10,070 bases of DNA, from contig JAOUET010000058.1 of assembly GCA_029858605.1 (NCBI GenBank), forward strand, positions 1 through 10,070, given 5' to 3'. Below, piece by piece: positions 7,101 through 10,070 of the stretch. The stretch is from Coriobacteriia bacterium. GTDB taxonomy: Bacteria; Actinomycetota; Coriobacteriia; Anaerosomatales; JAENZW01. Below the pieces are notes generated by a model. That model made no database searches. It was not told the DNA's origin and was given only the letters and a program-made list of their open reading frames with translations. The number at the start of each line of letters is the position of its first letter. Positions within the stretch are counted from its first letter, which is position 1. A program made the translations under genes and the position numbers.

Positions 7101-7724
7101 CTAGATTCGCCTGAACAGCGCAACGACCTTCCCGAGAATGGACACATCACGCGAGTAGATGGGCTCCATCGCCGAGTTCTCCGGCTGCAGCCGAACGCGA
7201 TCAGCCTCCTGGAAGAAACGCTTCACGGTCGCCTCCTCCTCGAGCATCGCGACCACGATGTCGCCGTTCTGCGCTGCGTTCTGCTGGCGCACGACAACGA
7301 AATCGCCGTCCAGAATGCCGGCTTCGATCATCGAGTCGCCGCGCACGCGAAGGATGAAGGTCGACTCGCCAGCCATGTCGGCAGGGAGGGGGACGGTCGC
7401 TTCGATGTTCTCGGCAGCCAGCAGAGGCTGGCCTGCGGCGACCTGGCCCACTAGTGGAACCGCGTTCACGTGACCGTAGTCGACGCCACGGTCGGTATCG
7501 CGATAGTCGAAGACCTCGAGGGCCCGCGGCTTTGAGGGGTCCCGCCTAATGAACCCCTTGGTCTCGAGTGCAGAAAGATGTGCGTGCACCGTCGAAGACG
7601 ACGACAGTCCCACGGCTTCACCGATCTCGCGCACCGACGGCGGAAAACCCCGCCGGTGGATCTCGGCCCTGATGAAGTCAAGTATCTCCTGCTGTCGGGC
7701 GGTAAGCTCGCGCTCGTAGGCCAT
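7101..7724 (-). CDS. lexA: SOS response repressor LexA
   Basis: Transcriptional repressor of the SOS regulon that self-cleaves when RecA filaments form on single-stranded DNA. The 207-residue product has the N-terminal winged helix-turn-helix (LTARQQEILDFI, PPSVREIGEAVGLSSSSTVH, about 7-70) and a C-terminal S24 peptidase domain. The autocleavage bond is Ala97-Gly98 (VGQVAAGQP). The catalytic dyad is Ser131 (RGDSMIEAGI) and Lys168 (EATVKRF). Two adjacent start codons exist: GTG at 7727 and ATG at 7724 (positions of the first base on the minus strand). GAGGGGG lies only 2 nt before the GTG and 5 nt before the ATG, so the ATG is preferred. Two imperfect LexA boxes upstream (7741-7754 and 7787-7800) indicate autoregulation. 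It is divergent from a LysM gene, as in actinobacteria and Bacillus. Confidence 0.97.
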   Translation of the reverse strand: MAYERELTARQQEILDFIRAEIHRRGFPPSVREIGEAVGLSSSSTVHAHLSALETKGFIRRDPSKPRALEVFDYRDTDRGVDYGHVNAVPLVGQVAAGQPLLAAENIEATVPLPADMAGESTFILRVRGDSMIEAGILDGDFVVVRQQNAAQNGDIVVAMLEEEATVKRFFQEADRVRLQPENSAMEPIYSRDVSILGKVVALFRRI

Positions 7725-7740
7725 CACGACCCCCTCGCAC

Positions 7741-7754
7741 CGAAAGTATGTTCG
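7741..7754 (-). promoter_or_regulatory. LexA (SOS) box, imperfect, near the lexA transcription start
   Basis: On the minus strand this reads CGAACATACTTTCG, matching CGAAC-N4-GTTCG in 9 of 10 fixed bases. It ends 16 nt before the lexA ATG and covers the start site expected from the candidate -10 at 7760-7765. Confidence 0.7.
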
Positions 7755-7759
7755 CCTGC

Positions 7760-7789
7760 AGTCTACGGCATCGGACCGTACTCACGCAA
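7760..7789 (-). promoter_or_regulatory. Candidate lexA promoter
   Basis: On the minus strand a weak -35 TTGCGT (7789-7784) is followed after 18 bp by -10 TAGACT (7765-7760). Neither hexamer is strong. The pairing is supported mainly by the two LexA boxes, one overlapping the -35 and one over the expected start site. Confidence 0.35.
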
Positions 7790-7800
7790 ACACGCGTTCG
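7787..7800 (-). promoter_or_regulatory. LexA (SOS) box, imperfect, at the lexA -35 side
   Basis: On the minus strand this reads CGAACGCGTGTTTG, 9 of 10 fixed bases of CGAAC-N4-GTTCG. It overlaps the candidate lexA -35 and lies 46 bp (start to start) from the other lexA-proximal box. Confidence 0.65.
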
Positions 7801-7873
7801 GTGCGCGTTGCCTGGGCACCGGCATCACCCGGGCTGTCACACAGCTACCGAACCCGACCCGTACAAGAATGGC

Positions 7874-7902
7874 TTGGCAGGCGAACACACGTTCGCTATA
7901 CT
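7874..7902 (+). promoter_or_regulatory. SOS-controlled promoter of the LysM gene
   Basis: TTGGCA (7874-7879) and TATACT (7897-7902) are separated by exactly 17 bp and each match the sigma70-type consensus in 5 of 6 positions. The spacer contains a perfect LexA box, and a second perfect box covers the predicted start site near 7909. The leader to the ATG at 7980 would be about 71 nt. Confidence 0.8.
7882..7895 (+). promoter_or_regulatory. LexA (SOS) box, perfect, in the LysM promoter spacer
   Basis: CGAACACACGTTCG is an exact match to the Gram-positive/actinobacterial LexA box CGAAC-N4-GTTCG. It lies between the -35 and -10 hexamers, where bound LexA would block RNA polymerase. Confidence 0.88.
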
Positions 7903-7907
7903 GTATG

Positions 7908-7921
7908 CGAACACACGTTCG
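7908..7921 (+). promoter_or_regulatory. LexA (SOS) box, perfect, at the LysM gene start site
   Basis: A second CGAACACACGTTCG, identical to the first and 26 bp downstream (start to start). It covers the predicted transcription start. The repeated unit is 15 bp, including a leading G. Confidence 0.88.
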
Positions 7922-7979
7922 TGTCACACCCGAACAATACAGTGCGCCTGACGGGTCCGACATCTCCCAGGAGGCCACG

Positions 7980-8351
7980 ATGAACGCCGATCGCAGCTCG
8001 ATAAGCAGCTCCAGGCACACCAGACGACCGCAGAACCGCGCCCGCGCTGCGCGGCTCACTCCGGCCGAAGCGCTGCTCCTGGTGCTCGTCATTCTCGCGA
8101 TAGTGCTTGCGGCCGTCTTGGCTCTTCGCGACCCGGTCCGTCCTCAGGCGACACACAACGTGACCATACGCGTCGAGTCCTCGGATACCCTGTGGCAAAT
8201 CGCCGACAGGCACACCGCACCCGGTTGCGACATCCCCGCAACGGTGGAACTGATCAAGAGGGTCAACGGGCTCTCTTCTTCGGCACTTGCCGCAGGTCAG
8301 ACCCTTGTCGTCCCCTCAACCGAGGAGGGCGCAGACCTGGCCCGGCGGTGA
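7980..8351 (+). CDS. Membrane-anchored LysM protein, probable SOS-induced cell-division inhibitor (YneA/DivS-like)
   Basis: A 123-residue protein: a short basic, Arg-rich cytoplasmic N-terminus (1-30), one hydrophobic membrane segment (about 31-49, ALLLVLVILAIVLAAVLAL), then an extracytoplasmic LysM peptidoglycan-binding domain (about 61-112) with IRVESSDTLWQIADRHT and LAAGQTLVVP. The start is fixed by AGGAGG at 7969-7974, 5 nt before the ATG; an in-frame reading extends upstream but would run through the promoter. Size, topology, divergence from lexA and the two perfect LexA boxes match YneA (Bacillus), DivS (Corynebacterium) and Rv2719c (Mycobacterium), which stop division during DNA damage. 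These proteins are poorly conserved outside the LysM domain, so the function is inferred from context. The domain has one Cys (83). nrdR lies 123 bp downstream with its own regulatory sites. Confidence 0.85.
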   Translation: MNADRSSISSSRHTRRPQNRARAARLTPAEALLLVLVILAIVLAAVLALRDPVRPQATHNVTIRVESSDTLWQIADRHTAPGCDIPATVELIKRVNGLSSSALAAGQTLVVPSTEEGADLARR

Positions 8352-8408
8352 TTTCAGAACCGAACTCACGAGAACTCGACAAACCGTGTGGATTCTCCCT
8401 GAAGCACG

Positions 8409-8438
8409 TTTACACCACCATATGTTGTGTGTTAGGCT
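8409..8438 (+). promoter_or_regulatory. Candidate nrdR promoter
   Basis: TTTACA (8409-8414, 5 of 6 to TTGACA) is followed after 18 bp by TAGGCT (8433-8438), a weak -10 that fits the looser actinobacterial TAnnnT pattern. The first NrdR box fills the spacer and the second lies just downstream of the expected start site. Confidence 0.45.
8415..8430 (+). promoter_or_regulatory. NrdR box 1
   Basis: CCACCATATGTTGTGT matches the NrdR-box consensus acaCwAtATaTwGtgt in 13 of 16 positions. It lies upstream of nrdR, in the spacer of the candidate promoter. Confidence 0.7.
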
Positions 8439-8445
8439 TCGGCAG

Positions 8446-8461
8446 AGCCAATATCTAGGGG
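8446..8461 (+). promoter_or_regulatory. NrdR box 2
   Basis: AGCCAATATCTAGGGG matches the NrdR-box consensus in 11 of 16 positions, with nearly the whole core (CwATATnTwG) kept. It starts exactly 31 bp after box 1, three helical turns, which is the usual spacing of paired NrdR boxes. It ends 13 nt before the nrdR ATG, just ahead of the ribosome binding site GGAGAGG (8463-8469). Confidence 0.6.
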
Positions 8462-8474
8462 TGGAGAGGCACAA

Positions 8475-8921
8475 ATGCGCTGTCCCTTCTGCGGCCATGC
8501 CGAGACCAAGGTCGTCGACTCACGGGTAACCGAGGGCCAGGATGCCATCCGGCGACGGCGAGAGTGCCTTAGCTGTCAGCAGCGCTTCACCACCTACGAG
8601 CGGCGCGAGGAGATGCCGCTCATGGTGCTCAAGAGAAACGGTTCGGTCGAGCCGTTCGACAGAGGCAAGCTCCTCCGCGGACTCGTCGTCGCAACCGCCA
8701 ACCGGAACGTCCCCGTAGAGCGTCTGGAAGCGCTCATAACGGAGATCGAAGCCGAGCTGCAGAACTCGCTCAACTACGAGGTGCAGTCCAGGCAACTCGG
8801 CGACATGGTTCTCAGGCGACTCAAGGACCTCGACAAGGTCGCGTACATCCGATTCGCATCCGTATACAAGTCATTCCAGGATCTCGACGAGTTCACATCG
8901 GAATTGAAGGATTTGCAGTAG
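8475..8921 (+). CDS. nrdR: Transcriptional regulator NrdR
   Basis: ATP/dATP-sensing repressor of ribonucleotide reductase genes. The 148-residue product has an N-terminal zinc ribbon with Cys3, Cys6, Cys31 and Cys34 (MRCPFCGH and ECLSCQQRFTTYER) and an ATP-cone (about 48-132) beginning MVLKRNGSVEPFDRGKLLRGL. Length is typical. The start is supported by GGAGAGG, 5 nt before the ATG, and by MRCPFCG, the universal NrdR beginning. Two NrdR-box-like sites in its leader suggest it represses itself together with nrdD, which follows after 57 bp. The lexA-nrdR-RNR order matches other actinobacteria, where a class II enzyme often sits in the last position. Confidence 0.97.
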   Translation: MRCPFCGHAETKVVDSRVTEGQDAIRRRRECLSCQQRFTTYERREEMPLMVLKRNGSVEPFDRGKLLRGLVVATANRNVPVERLEALITEIEAELQNSLNYEVQSRQLGDMVLRRLKDLDKVAYIRFASVYKSFQDLDEFTSELKDLQ

Positions 8922-8930
8922 AGGGAAGCC

Positions 8931-8957
8931 GGCGCCGCAGGCCCTAGCTGCAGCGCC
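8931..8957 (+). other. Strong hairpin between nrdR and nrdD
   Basis: The arms GGCGCCGCAG (8931-8940) and CTGCAGCGCC (8948-8957) pair at 9 of 10 positions around a 7-nt loop. No T-tract follows, so it is not a standard intrinsic terminator. It could be an mRNA processing or stability element that sets the nrdR:nrdD ratio. It ends 10 nt before the nrdD ribosome binding site. Confidence 0.5.
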
Positions 8958-8978
8958 CCGATTGGCTGGAGTAGCGCA

Positions 8979-10070
8979 ATGGTCATGGAGCGAGTCGTCA
9001 ACGTCATCAAGCCCGCCGCACCGCAAGCGGCCGACGCTACCGATATCGCTCTCTTGGTGTCCACCAATTCTCGTCAGGAGATCGACGCCTGGGACCGAAC
9101 GAAGATAGCCGATTCCCTGGTCAAGGAGGCAGGCCTCGCGCCCGGGCTGGCCCATGAGATCGCCGAAGCCGTCGAGGACCGCATCGATCGCACGAATCTC
9201 ATGACGGTGACGACTGCCATCATTCGCGAGATGGTAGACCTCGAGCTCCTGGAGCGAGGTCTGACGATTGCTCACAAGAAGCACAGTCACCTCGGCCTTC
9301 CCATGTGGGATGTGGAGCATATCATCACGAACGCCAACAAAGAGAACTCGAACACGACACACAATCCCGAGTCCATCAACCTAACAATCGCAGAGACCAT
9401 CCTGAAGGAATTCGCACTCCGTCGCGTGTTCACCGAGGACGTGGCCGAAGCTCACTACGTCGGCGACATCCACCTGCACGACCTGGGCTTTATCATCCGG
9501 CCGTACTGCGGTGGCCATTCGCTGGAGTACGTCAAGAAGTACGGCCTCAATCTGCCGAACATCACGAGCGTGTCCAAGCCCGCCAAGCATGCCGAGGTGC
9601 TGATCGGCCACATGGTCAAGATGGCCAGCGCGCTGCAGGCCCACTACGCGGGAGCAGTAGGCTGGGAGGCGGTGAACATCTTCTTCGCGCCGTATCTCGT
9701 CGGTAGATCGGCAGCGGAACTCGATCAGCTAGCGCAAATGCTCATCTTCGAGTTCAACCAGCTGGCCGGGGCGCGTGGATCTCAGGTGGTGTTCACGGAT
9801 TTCAACCTGTACTTCAACGTCCCGCGTCACTTCGCAGACACGCCCGCCATCGGCCCAGGGGGCAAGTACACGGGCAAGACCTACAAGGACTACGAACCTG
9901 AGGCACAGGCGTTCCTGCGTGCCATGTTCGACGTGTACATGCGGGGGGACGCCCACGGCAAGACGTTCGTCTTTCCGAAGCCGCTGCTCCACGTCAGCGA
10001 AGAGTTCTTCAGCACCCCCGGGCACGAGAAGTTCCTCGACCTGGCGTGTCGGGTAGCGTCCCACCAGGGC
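8979..10070 (+). CDS. nrdD: Anaerobic (class III) ribonucleoside-triphosphate reductase NrdD (3' end missing)
   Basis: Glycyl-radical enzyme that reduces ribonucleoside triphosphates to dNTPs under anaerobic conditions. The frame is open for 364 codons to the window edge, so the C-terminal half or so, including the glycyl-radical site, is not visible. The N-terminus is an ATP-cone (about residues 4-95, with STNSRQEIDAWDRTKIADSL), the allosteric activity site. Then come the NrdD signatures NENSNTTHNPESINL-like (here KENSNTTHNPESINLTIAET), GDIHLHDLGF at 162-171, CGGHSLEYVKKYGLNLP, and QVVFTDFNLYFNVPRHF. The ATG at 8979 follows GGAG (8968-8971) by 7 nt; the ATG at 8985 is a weaker alternative. 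The gene is probably co-transcribed with nrdR and controlled by the NrdR boxes. The activase gene nrdG is not in the window. Confidence 0.95.
   Translation, partial: MVMERVVNVIKPAAPQAADATDIALLVSTNSRQEIDAWDRTKIADSLVKEAGLAPGLAHEIAEAVEDRIDRTNLMTVTTAIIREMVDLELLERGLTIAHKKHSHLGLPMWDVEHIITNANKENSNTTHNPESINLTIAETILKEFALRRVFTEDVAEAHYVGDIHLHDLGFIIRPYCGGHSLEYVKKYGLNLPNITSVSKPAKHAEVLIGHMVKMASALQAHYAGAVGWEAVNIFFAPYLVGRSAAELDQLAQMLIFEFNQLAGARGSQVVFTDFNLYFNVPRHFADTPAIGPGGKYTGKTYKDYEPEAQAFLRAMFDVYMRGDAHGKTFVFPKPLLHVSEEFFSTPGHEKFLDLACRVASHQG

Noticed and set aside
7080..7111. Inverted repeat GGCGAA...TTCGCC between the convergent hflX and lexA ends as a bidirectional terminator
   Set aside because: A 6-bp stem with a 20-nt loop and no T-tract on either strand is too weak to call a terminator.
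7930..7943. CGAAC half-site after the second LysM box as a third box
   Set aside because: The right half reads CAGTG and does not match GTTCG.
8361..8375. CGAACTCACGAGAAC upstream of nrdR as a further LexA box
   Set aside because: Only the left half-site CGAAC is present; the right half is GAGAAC rather than GTTCG, so there is no palindrome.
1..10070. CRISPR array, transposon, prophage, toxin-antitoxin or tRNA genes
   Set aside because: No repeat-spacer pattern, transposase, integrase, terminal repeats or tRNA-like sequences were seen. The window is filled by recognisable core genes.

Overview
The window is about 10 kb of GC-rich chromosomal housekeeping DNA. It most likely comes from an anaerobic actinobacterium, and a Coriobacteriia-like lineage would fit. 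Three things point this way: the gene order (miaB, a LigB-like gene, miaA, dapF, hflX, then lexA back to back with a LysM gene, then nrdR and a ribonucleotide reductase), which I recall from Mycobacterium and Streptomyces; LexA boxes of the Gram-positive/actinobacterial type CGAAC-N4-GTTCG; and an oxygen-sensitive class III ribonucleotide reductase (nrdD) in the RNR slot. The taxon is an inference from gene order and content.

Layout: positions 1-7073 form a dense co-directional plus-strand block. It holds the 3' part of miaB, a two-domain gene joining a LigB/Memo-like domain to an AMMECR1 domain, miaA, dapF, an LL-diaminopimelate aminotransferase (dapL) and the GTPase gene hflX. MiaA and MiaB act in succession on tRNA A37. 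DapL makes LL-DAP and DapF epimerises it to meso-DAP for lysine and peptidoglycan. lexA (7101-7724, minus strand) converges on hflX.

The 255 bp between the lexA and LysM start codons is a divergent SOS control region. Two perfect, identical LexA boxes bracket a near-consensus promoter for a small membrane-anchored LysM protein that resembles the YneA/DivS/Rv2719c division inhibitors. Two weaker boxes lie over the probable lexA promoter. Next comes nrdR, whose leader carries two NrdR-box-like palindromes exactly 31 bp apart. Then comes nrdD, which runs off the right edge; nrdR and nrdD are separated by a strong hairpin without a T-tract.

I found no CRISPR array, mobile element, RNA gene or phage gene, and no gene-free stretch longer than 300 bp. 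I see no clearly new multi-gene system. The points most worth a second look are the paired SOS and NrdR operator layouts, the LigB-AMMECR1 fusion between miaB and miaA, and a possible leaderless leader peptide touching the dapL start.
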